Shown here one piece after another: positions 7,400 through 14,197 of a stretch of 25,377 nucleotides of DNA. The stretch is from contig DATCIR010000015.1 in assembly GCA_036507695.1 (NCBI GenBank), positions 1-25,377 on the forward strand, in the 5' to 3' direction. The translations under genes were made by a program, and so were the position numbers. This DNA comes from JAKEGK01 sp036507695 (lineage in GTDB: Bacteria; Pseudomonadota; Gammaproteobacteria; SZUA-152). The notes under the pieces are model-generated. The model ran no database searches. It had not been told where the DNA came from and saw only the letters and a list, made by a program, of their open reading frames with translations. How positions within the stretch are numbered: the stretch's first letter is position 1; each line of letters begins with the position of its first letter.

Positions 7400-8980
7400 T
7401 CAGTGTTCACACGTTGCGTGAAACCGGACATCCGGCCAACGCTCCATGGTGAGTTCAAGATTAACGCGTGTCGGGGCGATGTAGGTGAGTTTTCCGCCAC
7501 CATCCAACGCCAGATTATCCTGCACTTTCTTTTTAAATTCTTCCAGTTTCTTGCTGTCATCGGAGGTCACCCAGCGCGCGGTTGCCACGTTAACAATCTC
7601 AAACTGGCATTCAACACCGTACTCGTGCTTGAGCCGATGGGCAACTACGTCAAACTGCAGTATACCGACCGCGCCTACGATGAGGTCGTTATTGATTAAC
7701 GGCCGGAACAATTGTGAAGCGCCTTCTTCACACAATTCAATCAAGCCTTTTTGCAGTGCTTTCATTCGCAATGGATCGCGCAGCACGGCGCGCCGGAACA
7801 ATTCCGGCGCAAAATACGGGATACCGATAAATTTCAAATCTTCGCCCTGGGTGAAGGTATCCCCGATTTGTATGGTGCCGTGATTATGAATGCCGATGAT
7901 ATCACCGGAATAGGCTTCATCGACGTGATCACGATCGGCGGCCATAAAAGTAATGGCATGCGGTATTTTGACATCCCGGCCCAGGCGTACGTGTTTGACT
8001 TTCATACCCTTGCTATAACTGCCGGAACAGATTCGCAGAAAGGCGATACGATCCCGGTGAGCCGGATCCATGTTCGCCTGGATTTTAAAAACAAACCCGG
8101 TAAATTTTTCTTCCGTCGCGTCGACGTCACGGCTCAGGGTATGGCGTGAAGGCGGTGGCGGCGCGTAGTCAACCAACGCATCCAGCAACTCTCTAACCCC
8201 AAAATTATTGATCGCTGAACCAAAAAATACTGGCGTCAATTTACCTTCGCGATAAGCTTGCAAATCAAATGCGTGGCTGGCGCCCTTTACCAACTCAACC
8301 TCGTCGCGGAATTCTTGTATCAAGGAGCCAAATAATTCATCCAGGCGGGGATTGTCCAGGCCCTCTATAACCTCTCCCTCCTGAATCTTGCCGCCGTGCG
8401 CGGCGCTATACAGATGGATATTGTTTTCATAGAGATTGAACACACCCTTAAAGCGTTTACCCATGCCAATCGGCCAGGTGATCGGGGCGCACTTAATTTT
8501 CAAAACATTTTCTATTTCGTCCAGCAGCTCCACCGGATCGCGGCCTTCACGATCCAATTTGTTGATAAAACTGATGATCGGTGTATCCCGCAGCCGGCAA
8601 ACTTCCATTAATTTAATGGTACGCTCCTCGACACCCTTGGCGCTGTCAATCACCATGAGCGCAGAGTCGGCCGCTGTGAGCGTCCGGTAGGTATCCTCGG
8701 AAAAGTCTTCATGGCCTGGGGTGTCCAGCAGATTCACCACATGGTCGTGATAAGGAAACTGCATCACCGATGTTGTCACCGAGATGCCGCGTTGCTGCTC
8801 CAGCGCCATCCAATCGGACGTGGCATGACGCGCGGCTTTACGGCCTTTAACCGTGCCCGCCAGCTGGATCGCGCGCCCGAACAGCAATAATTTCTCGGTC
8901 AGGGTTGTTTTACCCGCGTCGGGATGGGAAATGATGGCAAAGGTACGGCGACGGCCGGCTTCAGTGGGTAATGACGACAT
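7400..8980 (-). CDS. prfC: peptide chain release factor 3 (RF3)
   Basis: RF3 is the GTPase that removes RF1 or RF2 from the ribosome after termination. With the ATG at 8980 the protein has 526 residues, close to the usual 525-530. The G motifs are P-loop HPDAGKTT (19-26), DTPGH (86-90) and NKLD (140-143). The switch region QQRGISVTTSVMQF and the RF3-typical QANMDPAHRDRIAF and NNDLIVGAVGILQFDV segments are present. A longer frame opens with TTG at 9025, but the family begins close to the RRRTFAIISHPDAGKTT segment, so the inner ATG is preferred even though its ribosome binding site is weak. It follows tRNA-Lys on the same strand with no terminator between, so it may share the tRNA promoter. Confidence 0.97.
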   Translation of the reverse strand: MSSLPTEAGRRRTFAIISHPDAGKTTLTEKLLLFGRAIQLAGTVKGRKAARHATSDWMALEQQRGISVTTSVMQFPYHDHVVNLLDTPGHEDFSEDTYRTLTAADSALMVIDSAKGVEERTIKLMEVCRLRDTPIISFINKLDREGRDPVELLDEIENVLKIKCAPITWPIGMGKRFKGVFNLYENNIHLYSAAHGGKIQEGEVIEGLDNPRLDELFGSLIQEFRDEVELVKGASHAFDLQAYREGKLTPVFFGSAINNFGVRELLDALVDYAPPPPSRHTLSRDVDATEEKFTGFVFKIQANMDPAHRDRIAFLRICSGSYSKGMKVKHVRLGRDVKIPHAITFMAADRDHVDEAYSGDIIGIHNHGTIQIGDTFTQGEDLKFIGIPYFAPELFRRAVLRDPLRMKALQKGLIELCEEGASQLFRPLINNDLIVGAVGILQFDVVAHRLKHEYGVECQFEIVNVATARWVTSDDSKKLEEFKKKVQDNLALDGGGKLTYIAPTRVNLELTMERWPDVRFHATCEH

Positions 8981-9067
8981 ATGTTGACAAGCTATTCCAG
9001 TGGGCCGTTGAATTGAATTTTGCAAACGACGTTAACGTGCCGGTGAACCCATTGCGCTGGATGGCAT

Positions 9068-9087
9068 TGAGCTAAACTGAGCTAAAC
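9068..9087 (-). repeat. tandem 10-base repeat next to tRNA-Lys
   Basis: Plus-strand TGAGCTAAAC occurs twice in tandem (9068-9077, 9078-9087), beginning 3 bases past the encoded CCA end. Read on the minus strand it gives CGTTTAGCTCAGTTTAGCTCA, which resembles the D-arm start of the tRNA itself (CGTTAGCTCAGTC) with one extra T. Confidence 0.6.
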
Positions 9088-9089
9088 GA

Positions 9090-9165
9090 TGGTGGGCCGT
9101 GAAGGATTTGAACCTTCGACCAATGGATTAAAAGTCCACTGCTCTACCGACTGAGCTAACGGCCC
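9090..9165 (-). tRNA. tRNA-Lys, anticodon UUU
   Basis: The gene is 76 bases long and folds as a complete cloverleaf. The acceptor arms are GGGCCGT (5') and ACGGCCC (3'), with discriminator A and an encoded CCA (9092-9090). The D-arm is GCTC..GAGC. The anticodon stem is GTGGA/TCCAT with loop CUUUUAA, so the anticodon is UUU (Lys). The T-arm contains GGTTCAAATCC. A sigma-70 type promoter lies just upstream, and prfC follows on the same strand. Confidence 0.97.
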
Positions 9166-9183
9166 GCGTAAAAAAGAGATGCA

Positions 9184-9211
9184 ATCATACAGAACTCACA
9201 GAGAATGACAA
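9184..9211 (-). promoter_or_regulatory. sigma-70 promoter of tRNA-Lys
   Basis: On the minus strand, TTGTCA (9211-9206) and TATGAT (9189-9184) are separated by 16 bases, each matching the consensus at 5 of 6 positions. Transcription would begin near 9177, about 12 bases before the mature 5' end of the tRNA. Confidence 0.7.
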
Positions 9212-9243
9212 GCCCTGAATCCGCATTATCTTGCTAACCGGCT

Positions 9244-9277
9244 GAAAACAAAGGGCGCCCCGGATCCGGGGCGCCCT
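9244..9277 (-). terminator. strong rho-independent terminator of the YeeE/YedE gene
   Basis: A perfect 26-base GC-rich palindrome (9252-9277) forms an 11-bp stem (AGGGCGCCCCG) with loop GATC. On the minus strand it is followed by TTTGTTTT, the U tract expected of an intrinsic terminator. It lies about 60 bases after the transporter stop codon and isolates it from tRNA-Lys. Confidence 0.9.
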
Positions 9278-9339
9278 GCAAAAAGTAGACGTGCGTGAAT
9301 CGATTCTGGAAATGTTCCGGAGCGATGTAAGCTATGCGC

Positions 9340-10563
9340 TTACACTGCTTCGAGCCTGCGCATACCGCTCGGCAGCAATTTAAGATCAACCAGCGCGGTA
9401 ATCAGCGCACCCGCAAAGGATGCTTCGCTCTCATAAACCATTTTATAGTATTGGACCTTCATGGTTAGCGCGCTGCCGAATACCAATGAAACAAACGCCA
9501 TCATGGAACCAATCGCCAAGGTGGAAAAACCGGTAACGCCCTGGCCAATGGTGCACCCCAGCGCCAGCACGCCACCGACACCCATCAATACCGCGCCAAT
9601 GGCATGCGCTAGAAAATCCCTGCCTGAATGGAACCATTCCAGGCGGAATTTGCGGAAAATCACTGCGTATAACAGTGAGCCAAGAATCACACCCGCTAAT
9701 GCCACAACGCCAAACGTTACAAAATTGGTGTTGGTGATATGGAGAGCGTAATCAAAAGTATCCGCCATGGGGCTGGTAAAGGTAAAGGACTGCGCGCCGA
9801 CGCCGCGTGGAGGTGTATCCATAAACGAAGTGCTTTCCAGCCATTCCTGGCCTTTGCTTCCCCCGGTTAAATACCACGCCGCAACCACCGCAAGGCCCAC
9901 GGTTAATCCGCCCAGGATATTATTGAAACTGTTCCGGAAATCCGCGGATTTCCACACATAGACCATTAACAGCGCGACAAAAATACCGCCCGTGATGGCG
10001 CGAATATTGATACTGTCTTCCGCGCCCGTTGTGCCGGCAATTACCCGGCCAATATCCTGCCCGCCCATTCCCATCGTACCCAGTTCAATGGACAGCGGAT
10101 TCATCCAGCTATAAAATACCACGCCATAGAAATCGGTTTTCGCCATCAGGTACGCAAAAAACGACGCAATCACCAGTACCACAACCGATTTTAAATTACC
10201 GCCACCGATACGAATTAAGGTTTTGTTGCCACAGCCGCTGGCTAAAGTCATACCGATGCCAAACATCACACCCCCCAGCACGTAGCGCAGCCATTCGAAA
10301 TTTGACATGCGGTAGGGTGGACGCAGATCTTTCAATTCAAAACTATCCAGATCGACCAAGCCGGTTGATTCCAGGAGAATCAAGCCGCCCATGGCGACAG
10401 CGATGGCAAACAGCCAGGCCCGGAAACGGCCGGTGTCGCCTATATTGACCCAATCAGACACCGCACCCATGGTGCAGAAATTAGTCTTGTTAACCAGCGC
10501 CCCCATAACGGCCGCCAGGATAAATGCGTACAGTAAGATTTCTTGGTGTATCGTCAATTCCAT
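9340..10563 (-). CDS. YeeE/YedE-family sulfur-compound transporter
   Basis: This is an integral membrane protein of 407 residues with about ten hydrophobic segments, of the YeeE/YedE (DUF395, sulf_transp) family. The characterised member TsuA takes up thiosulfate through a path lined by conserved cysteines. Three family-type motifs are present: NFCTMG (Cys30), ASGCGNKT (Cys111) and LGCTIGQG (Cys337). The start chosen is ATG at 10563, with GGAG five bases upstream; an in-frame TTG at 10578 lies before that site. It stands alone, with the rplQ terminator upstream and its own strong terminator downstream, so it is a single-gene unit. No TusA-like or sulfurtransferase partner is adjacent. The substrate (thiosulfate or a related sulfur compound) is inferred from the family. 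Confidence 0.9.
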   Translation of the reverse strand: MELTIHQEILLYAFILAAVMGALVNKTNFCTMGAVSDWVNIGDTGRFRAWLFAIAVAMGGLILLESTGLVDLDSFELKDLRPPYRMSNFEWLRYVLGGVMFGIGMTLASGCGNKTLIRIGGGNLKSVVVLVIASFFAYLMAKTDFYGVVFYSWMNPLSIELGTMGMGGQDIGRVIAGTTGAEDSINIRAITGGIFVALLMVYVWKSADFRNSFNNILGGLTVGLAVVAAWYLTGGSKGQEWLESTSFMDTPPRGVGAQSFTFTSPMADTFDYALHITNTNFVTFGVVALAGVILGSLLYAVIFRKFRLEWFHSGRDFLAHAIGAVLMGVGGVLALGCTIGQGVTGFSTLAIGSMMAFVSLVFGSALTMKVQYYKMVYESEASFAGALITALVDLKLLPSGMRRLEAV

Positions 10564-10774
10564 GATGTCTCCATTCAATCTAGGTGGATGGAACTAACCG
10601 CTTGAATTTCTATCCGAATTGCAATGATAAGTCTATAAGAAATTACTAATACTGCTATAACGTCCGGACTGCATCGAACTTGAGGCTGAAAATTGGTATT
10701 TCAGTTAGCGCGTCAGTGGCAGTTCGGATTCCCGTATCTTAGCCAAGATATCACCTGTATCCATATCCATTTGG

Positions 10775-10806
10775 CAATAAAAAAGCCAGCATATTCTGCC
10801 GGCTTT
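10775..10806 (-). terminator. rho-independent terminator of the alpha operon
   Basis: On the minus strand, AAAGCCGGC and GCTGGCTTT pair (one G-U) around a 7-base loop, and TTTTTTATTG follows. It is about 100 bases after the rplQ stop and is the first clear intrinsic terminator after the ribosomal cluster. Confidence 0.88.
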
Positions 10807-10807
10807 G

Positions 10808-10867
10808 TTATTGTCAGGGCTATTGTCAGGGCTATTGTCAGGGTTACTGTCAGGGTTATTGTCAGGC
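10808..10867 (-). repeat. five tandem copies of a 12-base repeat
   Basis: The unit (plus strand) is YTAYTGTCAGGG, five copies in tandem, with small variations and a final C in the last copy. It lies between the rplQ stop codon and the operon terminator. On the minus strand one frame reads Pro-Asp-Asn-Asn/Ser repeats, but that frame runs through the terminator, so it is treated as non-coding. Confidence 0.9.
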
Positions 10868-10905
10868 GCTTTCATCGCATGAGCGAGTCCATGCATGAAG
10901 CGGTA

Positions 10906-11307
10906 TTATTCCGCTGAAGTATCTTCAGCTACCGGTGTTTCAGCCAGGACAGGGCGGTCAACGAGTTCAACCAGGGCCATTGGCGCCTTATCGCCAGCGC
11001 GATACCCGCATTTCAGAATGCGCAGGTAACCGCCGGGGCGGACCTTGTAACGGGGACCCAGCTCGGCAAACAGTTTTCCAACTATTTCACGGTCACGCAG
11101 ACGATTATAAACGTAACGCCGGTTGGCGACAGAATCCACTTTAGCCTTGGTAATCAGCGGCTCTGCGACGCGCCGCAATTCTTTCGCTTTCGGCAACGTG
11201 GTTCTGATTAATTCATGACGAAACAGCGATGACGCCATGTTTTTAAACATCGCCTTTCGATGGCTGCTGTTTCGACTCAGTTGACGGCCGGATAATTGGT
11301 GACGCAT
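10906..11307 (-). CDS. rplQ: 50S ribosomal protein L17
   Basis: L17 is a large-subunit protein near the exit side of the 50S particle. The 133-residue sequence has the family start MRHQLSGRQLSRNSSHRKAM and the conserved TTLPKAKELRR and GGYLRILKCG segments. It is about six residues longer than the E. coli protein at an acidic C-terminus (AETPVAEDTSAE). It is the last gene of the alpha cluster, 41 bases after rpoA. A small hairpin (AGCGG/CCGCT, 10899-10915) covers its stop codon. Confidence 0.98.
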   Translation of the reverse strand: MRHQLSGRQLSRNSSHRKAMFKNMASSLFRHELIRTTLPKAKELRRVAEPLITKAKVDSVANRRYVYNRLRDREIVGKLFAELGPRYKVRPGGYLRILKCGYRAGDKAPMALVELVDRPVLAETPVAEDTSAE

Positions 11308-11348
11308 GATTAGGTACCTACATCAAATCAAAGAATAATTACGGAAAA

Positions 11349-12347
11349 TTAAGCCACGCTTTCTTTTTGCTCTTTCAAACTGGCAGGCGGCCAGTTTTCC
11401 AAACGCATGCCCAATGACAGCCCTTTGGTTGCTAAAACGCTTTTAATTTCGGTTAAGGATTTCTTGCCCAAATTCGGCGTCTTTAATAATTCAACTTCTG
11501 TACACTGGATCAAATCACCAATGTAGTAAATCTGTTCGGCCTTAAGACAATTGGCGGAGCGCACCGTTAATTCCAGGTCATCCACAGGGCGCAACAGAAT
11601 CGGATCAATTTCCGGCTCTTCTTCACGTTTTTCCGCCTGCTCCACACTCTCCAGATCGACAAACGTGGATAACTGGTCCTGCAGAATAGTTGCGGCGCTG
11701 CGGATCGCGTCTTCCGGATCAATGGTTCCATTGCTTTCGACTTCGAAAATCAGCTTATCCAGATTGGTGCGTTGTTCGACCCGCGCGCTATCGACCACGT
11801 AAGCCACACGTGTCACCGGACTAAATGATGCATCCAGCAGCAGACGTCCTATCGCCTGATCTTCATCGGCGTTCCTGCGAAGACTCGCCGGTTGATAACC
11901 GCGCCCGGTTTCGACCTTCAAGGTCATATTAATTTCACCGTTCTTGGTCAAGTTACAAATAATATGATCCGGATTGACGATCTCCACATCATGATCCAGG
12001 CTGATGTCCGCCGCGGTAACAGGGCCTTCGCCTTTTTTGTTCAGGGTCAACGTAGCCAAAACACGCGAATGCATTACCAACGCCAGCCCTTTCAGGTTCA
12101 GCAGGATATCTATAACATCTTCCTGAACACCGTCAATGGTGCTGTACTCATGCAACACACCGTCAATCTGCACCTCGGTAACTGCGCTGCCTTGCAGCGA
12201 CGACAAGAGTATGCGGCGCAGGGCGTTACCCAGCGTATGCCCGAAACCACGCTCCAAGGGTTCTAATGTCACCTTGGCAAGCCGATCGTTCACTTGTTGG
12301 ACGCTGACAATACTAGGTTTTAAGAAGTCAGATAATGAACCTTGCAT
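11349..12347 (-). CDS. rpoA: RNA polymerase alpha subunit
   Basis: The alpha subunit dimerises to begin RNA polymerase assembly, and its C-terminal domain contacts UP elements and activators. The start is ATG at 12347 (MQGSLSDFLKP), preceded by GAGG eight bases upstream; an upstream in-frame start at 12437 has no such support. The product has 332 residues. The N-terminal domain holds LEPLERGFGHTLGNALRRILLSS (about 28-50). The C-terminal domain has VRSANCLKAE (Arg263, equivalent to the DNA-contacting Arg265 of E. coli) and LLKTPNLGKKSL. It lies 129 bases after rpsD, a longer gap than usual, containing a promoter-like sequence. Confidence 0.98.
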   Translation of the reverse strand: MQGSLSDFLKPSIVSVQQVNDRLAKVTLEPLERGFGHTLGNALRRILLSSLQGSAVTEVQIDGVLHEYSTIDGVQEDVIDILLNLKGLALVMHSRVLATLTLNKKGEGPVTAADISLDHDVEIVNPDHIICNLTKNGEINMTLKVETGRGYQPASLRRNADEDQAIGRLLLDASFSPVTRVAYVVDSARVEQRTNLDKLIFEVESNGTIDPEDAIRSAATILQDQLSTFVDLESVEQAEKREEEPEIDPILLRPVDDLELTVRSANCLKAEQIYYIGDLIQCTEVELLKTPNLGKKSLTEIKSVLATKGLSLGMRLENWPPASLKEQKESVA

Positions 12348-12385
12348 GAAATAGTCCTCTCTAGCACTAAAAGTCATTGCTTGCT

Positions 12386-12413
12386 TGTATAAGCCCGCAT
12401 ACGTGTCTGTCAA
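12386..12413 (-). promoter_or_regulatory. promoter-like sequence upstream of rpoA
   Basis: On the minus strand, an exact TTGACA (12413-12408) and TATACA (12391-12386) are separated by 16 bases. It lies in the rpsD-rpoA gap, 39 bases before the rpoA ATG, and could give extra rpoA-rplQ transcription independent of the ribosomal promoters. Confidence 0.45.
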
Positions 12414-12476
12414 CCCTAGCAACAGGGGGTCAAGCACAATTGCACCGATTGATTACACCGGTGATTAAAGTCAGTA

Positions 12477-13103
12477 TTATTTTGAATAAAGCTCTACGAT
12501 GAGCTGTTCGTTAATGTCGGTTGGCAAATCGCTGCGTTCCGGCAGTGCCTTGAATACGCCACGCATTTTTTTCACGTCCACATCAACCCAATCCACAAAA
12601 CCACGCTGACTCGCCATTTCCAAAGCGCCTTGAATGCGCAATTGGTTTTTTGCCTTTTCATTAACTGCAACTTCGTCAGCCGGTTTTACCTGACAGGAAG
12701 GAATGTTAACCCGATGTCCGTTTACATAGATGGCATTATGCCGCACCAGTTGCCGGGCTTCGCTGCGTGACGACGCAAACCCCATGCGGTATACCACGTT
12801 GTCCAACCGGGACTCCAACGCCTGTAAAAGAAAGTCGCCAGTTGCGCCTTTGCGGCGATCGGCGTGCTCGTAATACAAACGAAACTGTTTTTCTAAAATA
12901 CCGTAGATACGGCGAACCTTCTGCTTCTCACGCAACTGTCCTGCGTAGTCCGATAACCGGCCGCGGCGCTGGCCATGTTGTCCCGGCGGAAACGCCCGGT
13001 TTTCAAAAGGACAACGGGCAGTGAAACACTTCTCGCCCTTGAGAAACAATTTGTTTCCCTCGCGGCGGCATTGACGACACTTTGGACCTACATATCTTGC
13101 CAT
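12477..13103 (-). CDS. rpsD: 30S ribosomal protein S4, zinc-binding four-cysteine type
   Basis: S4 is a primary 16S rRNA binder that nucleates 30S assembly and, in many bacteria, represses its own operon. The 208-residue protein has the S4 RNA-binding domain (SRLDNVVYRMGFASSRSEARQLV, about 97-120) and the family ending INEQLIVELYSK. Its N-terminus carries C9-x2-C12-x13-C26-x4-C31 followed by PPGQHGQ, the spacing of the zinc-binding S4 of Thermus and many Gram-positives. Gammaproteobacterial S4 usually lacks these cysteines (for example the SRREGTDLFLKSG form in E. coli). The C-terminal half is ordinary gammaproteobacterial. It lies between rpsK (44 bases) and rpoA (129 bases). Confidence 0.97.
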   Translation of the reverse strand: MARYVGPKCRQCRREGNKLFLKGEKCFTARCPFENRAFPPGQHGQRRGRLSDYAGQLREKQKVRRIYGILEKQFRLYYEHADRRKGATGDFLLQALESRLDNVVYRMGFASSRSEARQLVRHNAIYVNGHRVNIPSCQVKPADEVAVNEKAKNQLRIQGALEMASQRGFVDWVDVDVKKMRGVFKALPERSDLPTDINEQLIVELYSK

Positions 13104-13147
13104 TAAACAGTCTCCAAGCTTGCTCTTCTACGGCCTATATAAAGTTA

Positions 13148-13531
13148 CTACACGCGACGCCGTTTTGGCGGGCGGCATCCGTTATGTGGAATCGGGGTAA
13201 CATCAGTGATACTGGTAATGTTAAATCCCTGTGCGTTCAACGCGCGGATTGCGGATTCACGGCCGGGACCCGGACCCTTAACACACACATCGATATTTTT
13301 CATGCCCATTTCTTTGACGATAGTACTGGCGTTTTCCGCGGCAACCTGCGCCGCAAAGGGAGTGCTCTTGCGGGAACCGCGAAACCCGGACCCGCCGGAC
13401 GTTGCCCATGCAAGGGTATTTCCCTGGCGGTCGGTGATTGTGACGATGGTGTTGTTAAATGACGCATGAACATGCGCAATACCATCGACAACGTTCTTCT
13501 TTACGCGTTTTTTAACTCGTGGAGCGTTCAT
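13148..13531 (-). CDS. rpsK: 30S ribosomal protein S11
   Basis: S11 forms part of the 30S platform near the mRNA exit. The 127 residues show the family segments HVHASFNNTIVTITDRQGN, GGSGFRGSRKSTPFAAQ and the C-terminal IPHNGCRPPKRRRV. Length matches the E. coli protein to within two residues. It is in the alpha cluster, 56 bases after rpsM and 44 bases before rpsD. Confidence 0.98.
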   Translation of the reverse strand: MNAPRVKKRVKKNVVDGIAHVHASFNNTIVTITDRQGNTLAWATSGGSGFRGSRKSTPFAAQVAAENASTIVKEMGMKNIDVCVKGPGPGRESAIRALNAQGFNITSITDVTPIPHNGCRPPKRRRV

Positions 13532-13587
13532 GAAATAAGTACCTGTTTAAACTCTCGTTTAGAAATAAAACTTTTTTGATTTAACCG

Positions 13588-13944
13588 TTACTTTTTGATT
13601 GCGCGGCGCGGGCCTTTGCGCGTCCTGGCATTGGTCCGGGTCCGTTGTCCGCGCAACGGTAGTCCACGACGATGACGGATACCGCGATTGCAGCCCAAAT
13701 CCATCAGCCGTTTAATGCTCATGGAAACTTCCCGGCGCAGGTCGCCTTCAACAATATATTTAGCGACTTCGGCACGGATTTTATCCAGCTGCTCTTCCGT
13801 CAAATCTTTTACCTTGGTTTGCGCCGCTACACCCGACGCTTCGCAAATATCACGCGCGCGTGTGGGGCCTATGCCATAAATGGACCGCAACCCAATTACA
13901 GTGTGCTTTTGAACGGGAATGTTGATACCGGCAATACGCGCCAT
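13588..13944 (-). CDS. rpsM: 30S ribosomal protein S13
   Basis: S13 sits in the head of the 30S subunit and contacts the P-site tRNA and the 50S bridge. The 118-residue sequence begins ARIAGINIPVQKHTVIGLRSIYGIG, holds the helix-two-turn-helix region, and ends in the basic GQRTRTNARTRKGPRRAIKK tail. AGGAGA lies upstream of the ATG. It opens the alpha cluster, 90 bases after rpmJ. In E. coli this leader carries the S4 operator, and here a GC-rich hairpin occupies a similar position. Confidence 0.98.
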   Translation of the reverse strand: MARIAGINIPVQKHTVIGLRSIYGIGPTRARDICEASGVAAQTKVKDLTEEQLDKIRAEVAKYIVEGDLRREVSMSIKRLMDLGCNRGIRHRRGLPLRGQRTRTNARTRKGPRRAIKK

Positions 13945-13977
13945 TGCTTACTCTCCTAAAACCTCATTACCAAACCG

Positions 13978-13994
13978 GTCGCGGCAAACGCGAC
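13978..13994 (-). promoter_or_regulatory. hairpin in the rpsM leader, candidate S4 operator element
   Basis: On the minus strand, GTCGCG and CGCGAC form a perfect 6-bp stem with loop TTTGC, about 33 bases before the rpsM ATG. In E. coli the alpha-operon mRNA around the rpsM start folds into a pseudoknot bound by S4. I did not fold the full region, so the assignment is by position only. Confidence 0.3.
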
Positions 13995-14034
13995 ATTCTA
14001 AATCTTTAAATAAAACAAATCAATACAAACGAAA

Positions 14035-14148
14035 TCAACCCTGGCGTTGCTTGTGCCGCGGATCTTCGCAAATCACGCGCACCACACCCTTGCGTTTCAC
14101 AATCTTGCACTTCCTACAAATTTTTTTAACAGATGCACGTACTTTCAT
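14035..14148 (-). CDS. rpmJ: 50S ribosomal protein L36, zinc-binding type
   Basis: L36 is the smallest large-subunit protein. The 37-residue peptide (MKVRASVKKICRKCKIVKRK...) has the zinc ligands of the C+ form: C11, C14, C27 and H32 (ICEDPRHKQRQG). The gene lies in its normal place between secY (49 bases) and rpsM (90 bases). It reads ATG at 14148 to TGA at 14037-14035. Confidence 0.97.
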   Translation of the reverse strand: MKVRASVKKICRKCKIVKRKGVVRVICEDPRHKQRQG

Positions 14149-14197
14149 GTCCATTACCTCAAAATAATCGCTATAAGCGAACCATCATCCAACCCGG

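Larger units (their letters stand above)
10564..10905. other. gap between rplQ and the transporter
   Basis: This holds the end of the alpha-operon transcript (12-base tandem repeat, then terminator) and must hold the transporter promoter. I did not find a clear -35/-10 pair for the latter. TATCAT at about 10626 on the minus strand is the best -10 candidate. An 8-base palindrome GTCCGGAC lies at 10662-10669. Confidence 0.5.

Noticed and set aside
8981..9025. Extended N-terminus of RF3 from TTG
   Set aside because: The extra 15 residues are not part of the family, and the ATG at 8980 gives the normal length.
10564..10578. TTG start for the YeeE/YedE protein
   Set aside because: The GGAG ribosome binding site lies between this TTG and the ATG at 10563, so it serves the ATG.
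10705..10896. 63-codon frame with PDN repeats after rplQ
   Set aside because: It runs straight through the alpha-operon terminator hairpin, and its repetitive part is explained by the 12-base tandem repeat.
12348..12437. Extended N-terminus of RNA polymerase alpha
   Set aside because: The ATG at 12347 has a good ribosome binding site and the conserved MQGS start. The extension covers the promoter-like sequence.
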